From NCBI GenBank assembly GCA_902515775.1, contig CABXVU010000002.1, forward strand, positions 1-64,000: a DNA stretch of 64,000 bases. Direction: 5' to 3'. Source of the stretch: an uncultured SAR86 cluster bacterium (GTDB lineage Bacteria > Pseudomonadota > Gammaproteobacteria > Magnimaribacterales > D2472). How positions within the stretch are numbered: the first letter of the stretch is position 1; each line of letters starts with the position of its first letter. A program made the position numbers and the translations under genes. Shown piece by piece: positions 54,229 to 64,000 of this stretch. The notes below the pieces were generated by a model that saw only the letters and a list, made by a program, of their open reading frames with translations, was not told where the DNA came from and did not search any database.

Positions 54229-55530
54229 ATGAAAATTCATATTTTAGGCATTTGTGGCACCTTCATGGGGGGCCTTGCTCAGATTCTTGTTGAAAAAGGG
54301 CATTCAGTTTCTGGAAGTGATAAGCAATTTTATCCTCCAATGTCAGATCAGCTTGATGCCCTAGGTGTAGATATGGTGAAGGGTTATGAAGAATCTGATC
54401 TGCCTGATGCCGACCTTTATGTAATTGGTAACGCATTAAGCAGAGGTAATCCATCTGTTGAATATATCCTAAATCAAAAACTTGACTATACTTCAGGACC
54501 TAAAATATTGGGGGAGATTATCCAAGATAAAACAGTAATTGCTGTATCCGGAACACATGGGAAAACCTCAACATCTTTTTTAATTTGTGAAATTTTTAAA
54601 GCTAGAGGCATTGATGTTGGATTTTTGGTTGGTGGTGTGAGTGACTCATTTAAAAATTCTGCACGCCTAGGATCATCTAACTTTTTTGTCGTTGAGGCCG
54701 ATGAATATGATTCAGCCTTTTTTGATAAGCGTTCAAAATTCATCCACTATCATCCTCATACTTTCATCATAAATAATATTGAATTTGATCATGCGGACAT
54801 ATTTGAAGATTTATCAGATATCCTGAAACAATTTCATCATGCAGTTAGAACAGTTCCAGAAAATGGCCATATTTTATTTCATCGTAAGGATAAAAATATT
54901 TTAAAACTTTTAGATATGGGTTGTTGGTCAAACTCGCATCAAATAGGCGATAAAGAAAATATTCAGCTTGCAATTGAGGAGGGTGTAATTAAATATGATT
55001 CTGAAAAATATAATATTGATGGTCTTCCAATGTATGGTTATCATAATCTAAGTAATGCTGTCATGGCTATGTATGCCGCTTTCTTGCATGGCATTCATCC
55101 AAAAGACTCTTTTTCAGCTCTAACAAAATCAAAAGGAGTGAAAAGAAGATTTGAAATAGTATTTGAGAATGACAACAAAGTAGTAATAGATGATTTTGCT
55201 CATCATCCCACCGCAATAATTCATACAGTTCAAGCTGCTGTAAGTCGTTTTTCCTCTAAGAAAATAATTGGCATCGTCGAACTAGCTTCAAATACCATGT
55301 CACAGGGATATCATGGTCAAGAACTTTATGACACTACTTCTGCTCTGAAAAAATCTTACTGGCTGAATTTATCAGGTAGAAAGAATCAGGAATTTGAGTA
55401 TGATTCAATTAAGTTATTATTGGAGGATTTAAAAGAGGAAATAGATAATTTTGATGTTATTCTAATCATGAGTAATAAAGATAGTAAAAAAATATCGGAC
55501 CCAATAATTGAAGTCATCAAAAGCAAATAA
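54229..55530 (+). CDS. mpl: UDP-N-acetylmuramate:L-Ala-gamma-D-Glu-meso-DAP ligase
   Basis: MKIHILGICGTFMGGLAQILVEKGHSVSGSD, VSGTHGKTSTSFLI, VEADEYDSAFFDKRSKF; ORF track start at 54196. Confidence 0.93.
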   Translation: MKIHILGICGTFMGGLAQILVEKGHSVSGSDKQFYPPMSDQLDALGVDMVKGYEESDLPDADLYVIGNALSRGNPSVEYILNQKLDYTSGPKILGEIIQDKTVIAVSGTHGKTSTSFLICEIFKARGIDVGFLVGGVSDSFKNSARLGSSNFFVVEADEYDSAFFDKRSKFIHYHPHTFIINNIEFDHADIFEDLSDILKQFHHAVRTVPENGHILFHRKDKNILKLLDMGCWSNSHQIGDKENIQLAIEEGVIKYDSEKYNIDGLPMYGYHNLSNAVMAMYAAFLHGIHPKDSFSALTKSKGVKRRFEIVFENDNKVVIDDFAHHPTAIIHTVQAAVSRFSSKKIIGIVELASNTMSQGYHGQELYDTTSALKKSYWLNLSGRKNQEFEYDSIKLLLEDLKEEIDNFDVILIMSNKDSKKISDPIIEVIKSK

Positions 55531-56107
55531 ACTTCCAGTTTTCCCGTTGGGATTAGTTGTTTTACCAGGGACAATACAAACACTTCAAATCTTTGAGCCT
55601 AGATATCTTTCAATGGTAAAAAATTGTATGAAAACTAATACTGGCTTTGTTATCACTTTGACTACAAATAATCAGTCTGGTGAAAGTCTTATGTCGCAGG
55701 GAACTTTTGTTGAAATAATTGATTTTAATCAACTACCTAATGGATTGCTGGGAATTACCGTCAAAGGATGTCAAAAAGTATCCATAAAATCAGTGGAGCA
55801 ACTTGAATCTGGGCTTCATTATGCCCTTATTTCTCCCATTACTGAGCCTACAGTTGATGATCAAGCAGTTTTAGCTCAATTTCCTGAGCTAATTAATGTT
55901 CTTAGTCAGCTTAAAGAGCACCCTCAAGTAAAATCTTTGCCTTTAGAAATTGATCTGCTGTCAGCCGAATCTGTTAGTTATCAATTAGCAGGGCTAATTC
56001 CCATTACTCCGATTCAAAAACAGTCTTTGCTTGAAGCTTTTGATGCGTCTCAAAGGATGAACATGCTTGCCAAAATAGTTAATAAAATTTCAGAAAACTC
56101 TTCTTAA
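55508..56107 (+). CDS. LON peptidase N-terminal substrate-binding domain protein
   Basis: LPVFPLGLVVLPGTIQTLQIFEPRYLSMVKNCM. Confidence 0.88.
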   Translation: MKSSKANKLPVFPLGLVVLPGTIQTLQIFEPRYLSMVKNCMKTNTGFVITLTTNNQSGESLMSQGTFVEIIDFNQLPNGLLGITVKGCQKVSIKSVEQLESGLHYALISPITEPTVDDQAVLAQFPELINVLSQLKEHPQVKSLPLEIDLLSAESVSYQLAGLIPITPIQKQSLLEAFDASQRMNMLAKIVNKISENSS

Positions 56108-57111
56108 ATTTTGAGCAACTGCTTTCCTTTATTCTCTCCAGTAAAGAGTCTATTTAAAGTTTGTGGACAATTTTCAATTCCTTGTTGAATATCTTCTCTA
56201 TGCTGGAGTTTTCCTTCCATAACCCAGGTTGCAATCTCTTCTAGGGCTTTTTCAGATTTGGGCAAATAATCTAGAACCAAAAATCCTTGCATTGTTGCCC
56301 TCTTTATAATCAATGAAAATAGGTTATTTGGACCATCAGCTGGTCTGGTTGCATCATAACCGGATGAAATTCCTCCGCACAGCAAAACACGTGCATTTAT
56401 ATTGATTAATTCAAGAACAGTTTCCAATATTTTTCCACCAACATTATCAAAATATATGTCAATTCCATTTTCAACCACTTTTGGTAATTCTTCATGGACA
56501 TCAGAATTTTTATAATCAATAACATCATCGACACCAATATCTTTCAGCCAATCACATTTTTCTTTACCTCCTGCAATCCCTATGACATGACATCCTTTTA
56601 ATTTTGCAATCTGAACCACAACAGAACCTGTAGCACCCGCCGCACCAGATACTAAAACTGTTTCTCCAGATTTTGGTTTTCCAAGCTCAATTAATCCATA
56701 GTATGCAGTTATACCAGTTGAACCCATAACATTTAACATTGTAGGGATAGGCAATAAATCAGGAACTACTCTAAATCTATCATCTACATTAGGTTTTGTA
56801 AGACAATGAGTTTGCCAGCCTATTAAACCAAAGGTTAGGTCACCAGTTTCGTACTCTGGGTTATTAGAATCTATCACTTTGCCTATTCCACCAGATCGAA
56901 TAACTTCACCAATTTGAACAGGCGGAAGATATCCAGGCATATCATTCAACCAACCTCTTTGAGTTGGATCAAAAGAAAGATAGAGATTTTCAAGGAGTAT
57001 TTCGCCTTCGTTAATTTTCGGCAGCACCTCAGTAACAAGCTCAAAATCAGAATCTTTCACCAAGCCCGAAGGCCTTTCTTTTAAAATCCATTTTCTATTT
57101 TCAATTGTCAT
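56104..57111 (-). CDS. NADP-dependent MDR-family oxidoreductase (PTGR/CurA-like)
   Basis: LSFDPTQRGWL, GSTGITAYYGLIELGKPKSGETVLVSGAAGATGSVVVQIAKLKGC, DIYFDNVGGKILE. Confidence 0.93.
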   Translation of the reverse strand: MTIENRKWILKERPSGLVKDSDFELVTEVLPKINEGEILLENLYLSFDPTQRGWLNDMPGYLPPVQIGEVIRSGGIGKVIDSNNPEYETGDLTFGLIGWQTHCLTKPNVDDRFRVVPDLLPIPTMLNVMGSTGITAYYGLIELGKPKSGETVLVSGAAGATGSVVVQIAKLKGCHVIGIAGGKEKCDWLKDIGVDDVIDYKNSDVHEELPKVVENGIDIYFDNVGGKILETVLELININARVLLCGGISSGYDATRPADGPNNLFSLIIKRATMQGFLVLDYLPKSEKALEEIATWVMEGKLQHREDIQQGIENCPQTLNRLFTGENKGKQLLKI

Positions 57112-57171
57112 CTCAGATCTCCTGAATTTAATTTTTTATTTATTTATAAATAAATCTATCTCATTTAATTA

Positions 57172-57606
57172 TTATGAAGCTTTTCTTTGAAGTGGAGGTT
57201 TTTTTGCCTTCACTCTTATCCAATTTAATGCTCTAAATATAGATGGCATTGAAGAGAGTTTTTGTTCCAGCTTATATTTACCTGGATAGTTGACCAACAA
57301 TAACCCAGTGACTATTGTGAGCAAACCTTGGCCAGGTAAAACTAGCATTAATAGACCTCCAATAATTAAAGAGAGCCCAATTAAATTTTTTCCAAACATT
57401 ACTACAAATCTAAGGATTGGTTTTTGTTCTTGCCATTTAGAGGGCTGTCTTTTTGATCTCAGAAAATAGTCCTCAGGTATTTGAGCAACAAACCAGCTAA
57501 TCCCCAAAATACTAATAAAAAAAATAAAAATAGAGGATATCCCCATAACGATAAGAACCTCAGGATGATTAGCAAACCACTGTATAAAAGAATTAATTAA
57601 ATTCAT
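57172..57606 (-). CDS. PGPGW-type putative transmembrane protein
   Basis: GLSLIIGGLLMLVLPGQGLLTIVTGLLLVNYPGKYKLEQKL; hydrophobic segments. Confidence 0.7.
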   Translation of the reverse strand: MNLINSFIQWFANHPEVLIVMGISSIFIFFISILGISWFVAQIPEDYFLRSKRQPSKWQEQKPILRFVVMFGKNLIGLSLIIGGLLMLVLPGQGLLTIVTGLLLVNYPGKYKLEQKLSSMPSIFRALNWIRVKAKKPPLQRKAS

Positions 57607-57766
57607 TTATGTATCTTAATCAAAAGATTGATTGAACGAGTATATTAATTAGAAATATTTTATAGATTTATTTAATTAAGTTAGATATTCTGATAATTAA
57701 TCTTGAACGTAAAATTAAAACTAATTCTAAAAAATTCTACAACTTACAAAAAGGTTACTAATTTTT

Positions 57767-58102
57767 ATGGACTCTGATTTAAAAAAAATTTGTATTGAAG
57801 CTCTAAATGCCTTGAAAGCTGAAAACGTTCTCATCTTAGATGTTCGAGAGATTTCAGGTTTTGCTGATTGGCTCATCATTGGTACGGCATCTTCTTCAAG
57901 AAACGCTAAAGCAATAGCTAATAAATTAATAGAATCTATTAAAGTTAATCAGCTAAATTTGGTTGGCATTGAGGGCGAAGATGATTCTGAGTGGATATTG
58001 GTTGATTGTGGAGATGTTATTGTAAATATAATGCAAAAAGATACTCGTGAATTTTATGACTTAGAAAGTTTGTGGGGTGAAAAGACTCTCGTTTCTGCAT
58101 AA
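57767..58102 (+). CDS. rsfS: ribosomal silencing factor
   Basis: VLILDVREISGFADWLIIGTASSSRNAKAIA ... DSEWILVDCGDVIVNIMQKDTREFYDLESLWG. Confidence 0.95.
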   Translation: MDSDLKKICIEALNALKAENVLILDVREISGFADWLIIGTASSSRNAKAIANKLIESIKVNQLNLVGIEGEDDSEWILVDCGDVIVNIMQKDTREFYDLESLWGEKTLVSA

Positions 58103-58566
58103 TGAAATGCAAGATAATAAGCATAAGTCATAAGCTATCTAATTGGGAAAAGCAGGCCTTACAATTTTATTCAAAACAAATTCCCTTTTACTTTAAAGTT
58201 TCTTTTGCAGAGGTTAGGCCCTCATCCCCTAAAAATTTAGATATAGAGTCGATATTAGAGACTGAGAGAGAAGAAATAGTAAAACAAATAGAGGCTGATT
58301 CATATGTAATTTTATGGGACAGAACAGGAAAAAAGATTAATAGCCATGAATTCGCAACCCTTTTACAAGATAAAATTGATCATGGTATAGATATTAACTT
58401 TATCATTGGTGGTGCTCATGGAGTATCAAAAAAATTGTTTACAACATCACAACTAGTTTTATCAGCTTCAGAGTTAACTTTTCCTCATAAACTTTTTAAA
58501 ATATTTTTAATGGAACAAATTTATAGAGCAAGCACGATTCACAGAAATCATCCATACCATAAATAA
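58102..58566 (+). CDS. rlmH: 23S rRNA pseudouridine1915 N3-methyltransferase
   Basis: VILWDRTGKKINSHEFA, NFIIGGAHGVS, LTFPHKLFKIFLMEQIYRASTIHRNHPYHK. Confidence 0.96.
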   Translation: MKCKIISISHKLSNWEKQALQFYSKQIPFYFKVSFAEVRPSSPKNLDIESILETEREEIVKQIEADSYVILWDRTGKKINSHEFATLLQDKIDHGIDINFIIGGAHGVSKKLFTTSQLVLSASELTFPHKLFKIFLMEQIYRASTIHRNHPYHK

Positions 58567-60401
58567 TGATTTTTGAAGAAAGACAGATCGAAAAAAATAA
58601 TTTTTCATCAAGAGCTATCTTGCTTTTTGGAATAGTTGTTTTTAGTCTAATTGCAGTTCTTGTTCAAGTTTTTTCTTTGCAAATATCTGGATACAATGAT
58701 TATCAGCTAGCAGCATTAAAAAATAAAAATTATGAGGTTCCTGTCCAAGCCTTACGGGGTGAGATTTTTGATAGAGATGGCGAAGTTCTTATAAAAAATA
58801 AGCCAACTTTTGATTTAATTACACGACCTAATCTAATTTCTGATATAGATTCTTTTCTAGATGAGATTCAACCTGTAATCTTTTTGTCTGAATCAGATAG
58901 GAATCAGTATAAGAAACTTGAACAAGAAAAAGCATTTGTAAATAAAGAATTAGTTTTAAAAAAAGATCTTTCCGACGAAGAAATTGCTAGATTTAATGTA
59001 AGGAGTTTTAATTTTCAAAACGCATTCATTGCTAAGCGTTATAGAAGAATCAGTGAATATCCTAATATTTTTTCACACGTTTTAGGATATACCTCAAGAT
59101 CTGATGATGAATTTAAATCGATGCCGGAAATACCTCGAAGCCATTGGAGAGATGCTGAATTAGTTTATGCGCATGGTCTTATAAAGGGGAGGACAGGATT
59201 AGAGGAGATATATGAAGATCATTTAAACGGAACCCATGGCAAAAGAGTATATGAAATAAATGCAAGAGGAAAACTGGTTCAATCACTCTCTCTTATCGAG
59301 CCTTTGAAGGGATCTGATTTGTATACAAATTTAGATATTGAAGCTCAAAAAAGTGCTGCAAAATTCCTTGGCAACAGAAGAGGTGCAGTTGTTGCAATCG
59401 ATCTAGATTCTGGAGGTATTAACGTTTTATATAGTTCTCCAACTTATTCAATAAATCAGTTATCAAATGGTATGAATGAGGATGATTTTCAAACTTTAAT
59501 TAATGATTCTGACAAACCATTTTTTAATAGAGCTCTGCAAGGAAGATATCCACCAGCATCAACTATTAAGCCTGCAATTGGCATGTATGGGCTATTAAAA
59601 AATATTGTTAATTGGGATTTTGAGATGAAAGATCCAGGGTTTTTTGAACTTCCAGAGACAGGAAGAGTCTTTAGAGGATGGCGAAAAGGAGGTCATGGCA
59701 AAGTAAATATGCACAAAGCATTTTTGGTAAGTTCAAATACTTACTTCTTCTCACTTGCATATCAAGCTGATATTAAGGAATTATCTAATCACTTATTTAG
59801 CCTCGGTTTTGGACAAAAAGTTTGCAAGGATTGTTATGATGAGGATCAAGCACTAGTTCCTACCCCTGAATGGAAATTCAGCGTCATGAATGCAGGTTGG
59901 GTAAAAGGCGATACAGTAAATTTAGGCATTGGACAGGGCTACTTATTAGCAACACCTATGCAATTAGCCTACTATGCATCCCTTATTGCTAAAAAAGGAG
60001 TGCTTAGTGAGCCCTCTATTGTTAAGTTTGAAGATGCAAAAAAATCTTTAAAAATTTGGCAGGATGACAAATTTGATGATTCGGATTGGAACAAAATGCA
60101 TCAAGCCTTACTGGGGGTTATTGAGAGTGATTTTGGAACTGCCAGAAGCATTCGTGATCTCAAGCAATTTCAAGTAGCGGGAAAATCTGGAACAGCAGAA
60201 CTTGTTGGTTTAGACAGCAAGGAAGCTTATCAAGAATTAAGAACTTCAGAATTTTTAAGAGATCATTCTATTATTATTGCCTTTGGTCCAATGCCTAACC
60301 CAAGATATGCTGTCTCAGTGGTAATTGAGAATGGTGAGAGTGGAGGAGCTGTTGCAGGACCAGTTGCAATTGAAGTTTTAAAGAGCTTAATCAATGAGTA
60401 A
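58566..60401 (+). CDS. mrdA: penicillin-binding protein 2
   Basis: GEIFDRDGEVLIKNKPTFDL, GRYPPASTIKP (SxxK), SSN, VAGKSGTAELV (KSGT). Confidence 0.95.
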   Translation: MIFEERQIEKNNFSSRAILLFGIVVFSLIAVLVQVFSLQISGYNDYQLAALKNKNYEVPVQALRGEIFDRDGEVLIKNKPTFDLITRPNLISDIDSFLDEIQPVIFLSESDRNQYKKLEQEKAFVNKELVLKKDLSDEEIARFNVRSFNFQNAFIAKRYRRISEYPNIFSHVLGYTSRSDDEFKSMPEIPRSHWRDAELVYAHGLIKGRTGLEEIYEDHLNGTHGKRVYEINARGKLVQSLSLIEPLKGSDLYTNLDIEAQKSAAKFLGNRRGAVVAIDLDSGGINVLYSSPTYSINQLSNGMNEDDFQTLINDSDKPFFNRALQGRYPPASTIKPAIGMYGLLKNIVNWDFEMKDPGFFELPETGRVFRGWRKGGHGKVNMHKAFLVSSNTYFFSLAYQADIKELSNHLFSLGFGQKVCKDCYDEDQALVPTPEWKFSVMNAGWVKGDTVNLGIGQGYLLATPMQLAYYASLIAKKGVLSEPSIVKFEDAKKSLKIWQDDKFDDSDWNKMHQALLGVIESDFGTARSIRDLKQFQVAGKSGTAELVGLDSKEAYQELRTSEFLRDHSIIIAFGPMPNPRYAVSVVIENGESGGAVAGPVAIEVLKSLINE

Positions 60402-61482
60402 ACAATTGCAAAAAATATACTTTGATCCGTATTTATTTTTTAGTCTTTTTTTGTTGTCAACGCTTGGGCTTTTTTTTTTATTTTCTGCCTCCAACGCAGA
60501 TTTCAGCATAGTTTTAAAGCAATGTTTTTATGTTTTTGTTGGATTTATTATCATGACTTTGGTAAGTCAGCCTGATCCTGATGTTTTTAGAAGAACCTCA
60601 GGATCATTTCTTATTTTTTCACTTTTGCTATTAGGCATTACATATTTATTTGGTCCTGAAATTAACGGAGCACAAAGGTGGATAAGGTTCGGACCTTTTT
60701 CTTTTCAATCTTCAGAACTATTGAAGTTAGCAGTACCCATTTTTTTAGCTAATTTCTTATTCAATAAAAAACTTCCAATACAAAGAAAAGAAATATTTAT
60801 AAGTTTATTAATTATTTTTAGCTGTTTTTTTGTTGTGTTTACACAGCCAGATCTTGGAACTGCAATAATTATTGCTTGCTCTGGACTCTTTGTGCTTTTT
60901 CTTTCTGGCTTAAGTTGGGGTTTTATAGGAGGATCTTTTGTTTTATTAATTTTAAGCTCGCCTTTCATCTGGAATATTCTTTTGCAACCTTTCCAGCGGC
61001 AAAGAATTGCTACATTCTTTAATCAAGATATAGATCCATTTGGTGCGAGCTGGAATATTATCCAATCCAAAGTCGCAATAGGTTCAGGTGGATTTTTTGG
61101 AAAAGGTTTTAGAGAGGGATCTCAGACACAATTAAATTTTCTTCCAGAAACAGAAACTGATTTCATTTTTTCCGTTATTGGAGAGGAGTTTGGATTCATC
61201 GGAGTTTTATTATTGCTGAGCATTTATCTATTTATTTTATTAAGATGCTTTTATTTGGCATTAAATGCAAGGGATAGATTTTGTAGATTGGTAATTGGAG
61301 GACTCACTCTGACTTTTGCTGCAAATTTAATTATAAATTTATGCATGGTGGTTGGGCTGCTTCCAGTTGTTGGCATGCCCTTGCCATTTATCAGCAAAGG
61401 AGGGTCATCTTTAATATCATTATTTTTTGCTTTTGGCATAATTATATCAATGAGCACCCATAAAAAATTCTTACCTCAATGA
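60394..61482 (+). CDS. mrdB: rod shape-determining SEDS protein RodA
   Basis: NGAQRWIRFGPFSFQSSELLKLAVPIFLA, FTQPDLGTAIII, LPETETDFIFSVIGEEFGFIG, GMPLPFISKGGSS. Confidence 0.95.
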   Translation: MSKQLQKIYFDPYLFFSLFLLSTLGLFFLFSASNADFSIVLKQCFYVFVGFIIMTLVSQPDPDVFRRTSGSFLIFSLLLLGITYLFGPEINGAQRWIRFGPFSFQSSELLKLAVPIFLANFLFNKKLPIQRKEIFISLLIIFSCFFVVFTQPDLGTAIIIACSGLFVLFLSGLSWGFIGGSFVLLILSSPFIWNILLQPFQRQRIATFFNQDIDPFGASWNIIQSKVAIGSGGFFGKGFREGSQTQLNFLPETETDFIFSVIGEEFGFIGVLLLLSIYLFILLRCFYLALNARDRFCRLVIGGLTLTFAANLIINLCMVVGLLPVVGMPLPFISKGGSSLISLFFAFGIIISMSTHKKFLPQ

Positions 61483-62510
61483 AATTTCTTATTATAATTT
61501 TATTTTTTTTATCAAATGATATTTTTGCAGACTACTCTGAGCATTCAGAAGCACAAGAGGTTATTGAAACTCTAGTACTTGATCATGGATTTGAAAAAAG
61601 TTATGTAATTAAGATTCTTCAATCTGCTAAAAAACAAGATAAGATTCTGCAATCAATGTCATCACCAGCAGAATTTACTTGGACTTGGGATAGGTATAAA
61701 AAACTTTTTATAGAAGAGAAGAGAATTATAAATGGTAAAAAATTTATCAAAGAGAATGCACCTCTTTTTGAAAGGGTTGAAGAAGATTTTGGAGTGCCAA
61801 GAGAAATTATTACTTCTATACTGGGAGTTGAGACTAGGTATGGGAAAATTAAAGGCAGCTATAGGGTACTAGATAGTTTAACAACCCTTGGTTTTGATTT
61901 TCCGAGAAGATCAAAATTCTTTAAAAATGAACTTATCCAGTTCTTCGTTCTATCAAGAGAGAATAATTTAGATATTAACTCAGTCCAAGGATCATATGCT
62001 GGTGCAATGGGCTACGGACAATTTATTTCTTCTAGCTACAGAGCTTATGCAATAGATTATGATGGAGATGGGTATGCTGATCTATTTAATTCAGTGCCAG
62101 ATGCTGTTGCCAGCATTGCTAATTATTTAAAAAAACATGGCTGGAAAAGAGACGGTGTAATTGTAAAAAAGGTTCAATTAAATAATGTTAGCAAGATTTA
62201 TAAATTTCCAAGTAATTTCAATAAATTTATTCCTCTCCAATATACTGAGGGCATTGAAGAGGAATATATGATTCAAGAGGGCGATAGCTTATTATCAATT
62301 GCAATAGAAAATAATCTTAACTTGCGAAATTTAATGACTATGAACAATATTAAAGATAAAAATCTTATCAAAGCCGGACAAAAAATCTTGCTGAATAAGC
62401 CAAAAGTCCAATATTTTATTGGCGACGACAATTTTATTGCAATTACTAAATATAATCGTAGTCATTTTTACGCAAAAGCCGTGTATGATTTATCCATCGA
62501 GTTAAAGTAA
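61479..62510 (+). CDS. mltB: lytic murein transglycosylase B-like with internal LysM-like segment
   Basis: GVPREIITSILGVETRYGKIKGSYRVLDSLTTLGFDFPRRSKFFKNEL; YMIQEGDSLLSIAIENNLNLRNLMTMNNIKDKNLIKAGQKILL resembles LysM; NFIAITKYNRSHFYAKAVYDL. Confidence 0.88.
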   Translation: MKFLIIILFFLSNDIFADYSEHSEAQEVIETLVLDHGFEKSYVIKILQSAKKQDKILQSMSSPAEFTWTWDRYKKLFIEEKRIINGKKFIKENAPLFERVEEDFGVPREIITSILGVETRYGKIKGSYRVLDSLTTLGFDFPRRSKFFKNELIQFFVLSRENNLDINSVQGSYAGAMGYGQFISSSYRAYAIDYDGDGYADLFNSVPDAVASIANYLKKHGWKRDGVIVKKVQLNNVSKIYKFPSNFNKFIPLQYTEGIEEEYMIQEGDSLLSIAIENNLNLRNLMTMNNIKDKNLIKAGQKILLNKPKVQYFIGDDNFIAITKYNRSHFYAKAVYDLSIELK

Positions 62511-62520
62511 CGTTAATAGA

Positions 62521-63672
62521 ATGAAAAAAATATTTTATATTTTCTTTTTTGCCCCATTTTGCATTGATGCTTTAGCTCAATCGATGGTTCCAAAAGCACC
62601 TAAATTAAATTTAGATAGTTACATATTGCTTGAGGCAAGCACCAATACTGTTTTAGCTGAATTTAATGCTGATAATCACATTTCCCCAGCAAGCATGACC
62701 AAAGTTATGACTGGATATGTTATAGCTGATCAAATTGCTTCTGGTGCAATTAGTCTAGATGACAAAGTTTTGATAAGTGAAAAGGCTTGGAAAACAGGTG
62801 GATCTAAAATGTTTATTGAAGCTGGAAAAAGGATTTTAGTTCGAGATCTATTATCTGGAATAGTTATTCAGTCTGGAAATGATGCTACTGTTGCAATGGC
62901 TGAATATATAGGTGGCTCAGAAGAGGGATTTGTCGATTTTATGAATGCCTATGCTTCAGAATTAGGTTTAAGCAATACTTTGTTTCAAAATGCTGTTGGT
63001 TGGACAGATGCAGATCATTTTTCATCTGCAAAAGATTTAGCTACTCTCACTAAAGCAATGATTAATAATTTTCCTAATCACTATGCAACATATAAGGAAA
63101 AAGAATACACATTTAGCGGCATAAGACAGCTCAATAGAAATAAGCTTTTATGGAGAGATGATACAGTAGATGGAGTCAAAACAGGACATACTGAGTCAGC
63201 CGGGTATTGTTTAATTTCATCTGCTAAGAGAAATGATATGAGATTAATTGCAGTAGTGGCTGGAAGCCCCTCAGAAAATGAAAGGCTCACAGCATCTCAG
63301 AGACTCCTTGAGTATGGATTTAGATTTTTTGCTACTCAAAAATTAATTACAAAAGATACTGAGCTCACATCTGCAAAAGTATGGGGTGGCAAGATGGATA
63401 AAGTTTCTCTTGGAGCCAAGGATGATATTTTGTTAACTTTACCTAGATCTGATTTTAAAAATTTAAAAGCAAATTATAATTTTAATAATAATATTCAAGC
63501 TCCCATATCTGTCGGAGATGTCATTGGTAATATTGAATTTATTTCTAACGACCAATTAGTGCTTTCAGCACCACTGATTTCAATTGAATCTGTCGAAGCT
63601 AAGGGTCTCTTTGGAAGAATCTGGGCTCGAATAGTCTTCTGGATTATGAGTTTATTTTCTATTGGTAAATGA
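62521..63672 (+). CDS. dacA: D-alanyl-D-alanine carboxypeptidase (PBP5-type)
   Basis: SPASMTKVMTGYVI (SxxK), QSGNDATVAMAEYIGGSEEGF (SGN), DGVKTGHTESAGYCL (KTG). Confidence 0.95.
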   Translation: MKKIFYIFFFAPFCIDALAQSMVPKAPKLNLDSYILLEASTNTVLAEFNADNHISPASMTKVMTGYVIADQIASGAISLDDKVLISEKAWKTGGSKMFIEAGKRILVRDLLSGIVIQSGNDATVAMAEYIGGSEEGFVDFMNAYASELGLSNTLFQNAVGWTDADHFSSAKDLATLTKAMINNFPNHYATYKEKEYTFSGIRQLNRNKLLWRDDTVDGVKTGHTESAGYCLISSAKRNDMRLIAVVAGSPSENERLTASQRLLEYGFRFFATQKLITKDTELTSAKVWGGKMDKVSLGAKDDILLTLPRSDFKNLKANYNFNNNIQAPISVGDVIGNIEFISNDQLVLSAPLISIESVEAKGLFGRIWARIVFWIMSLFSIGK

Positions 63673-64000
63673 TAGATATCTCAGCAATATATCAAGGTAA
63701 ATTAAGTACACTTGATGAGATAAGAGTGTCACCTATGTCACGTGCTTACACATTTTCGGATAGTATCTATGAGGTCATTCCATATTTTTTAGGAAAACCA
63801 TTGTGTTTTAAGGAGCATTTTGATCGCATGAATGAAAGTGTTAATCAAATGAATATGAATGTTGATTTTAAAAGTGTGCATCATGATATTGAACAACTTG
63901 AATCTGTTTTGGCTGATAAAGACGGTTATATTTATTATCAAATCTCTAGGGGCATTGATGTCATTAGATCACATCTTTACCAAGATGATCTTGAGATAGA
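63669..64000 (+). CDS. D-amino acid aminotransferase, class IV (truncated by window edge)
   Basis: MIDISAIYQGKLSTLDEIRVSPMSRAYTFSDSIYEVIPYFLGKPLCFKEHFDRMNES...YIYYQISRGIDVIRSH; overlaps dacA stop by 4 bp. Confidence 0.85.
   Translation, partial: MIDISAIYQGKLSTLDEIRVSPMSRAYTFSDSIYEVIPYFLGKPLCFKEHFDRMNESVNQMNMNVDFKSVHHDIEQLESVLADKDGYIYYQISRGIDVIRSHLYQDDLEI

Overview
AT-rich, densely coded bacterial chromosome segment. Gene content fits a streamlined marine gammaproteobacterium; a SAR86-like identity is only an inference from composition and gene mix. No rRNA operon, CRISPR array, IS element or prophage was recognised. Housekeeping content includes hemL(partial)/hemG, erpA, anmK, an M23 peptidase, tyrS, coaD, mutM, tolC, parE/parC, argD, a PFK, mpl and the rsfS-rlmH-mrdA-mrdB-mltB-dacA-dat(partial) envelope cluster. 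There are two solitary tRNAs, Ile(GAT) and Ala(TGC). Accessory or regulatory highlights: (i) a TPP riboswitch whose 3' aptamer segment contains the Shine-Dalgarno, ahead of a TonB receptor/PnuC-like/small-molecule-kinase operon, with a possible thiamine-binding protein gene beside it; (ii) a Fur-box-preceded TonB receptor followed by an unassigned structured RNA-like element whose 3' arm can also pair with the SD of a 13-codon ORF; (iii) a five-gene directon with a CobS/CobT-like MoxR-VWA pair, a ferritin-like diiron protein, a beta-helix protein and a diheme cytochrome; (iv) a sugar locus with a Gfo/Idh/MocA-aldo/keto reductase fusion and a GH3-PA14 glycosidase; (v) an MltB-like transglycosylase with an apparent internal LysM insertion. 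All product calls come from reading motifs by eye; no searches were run.
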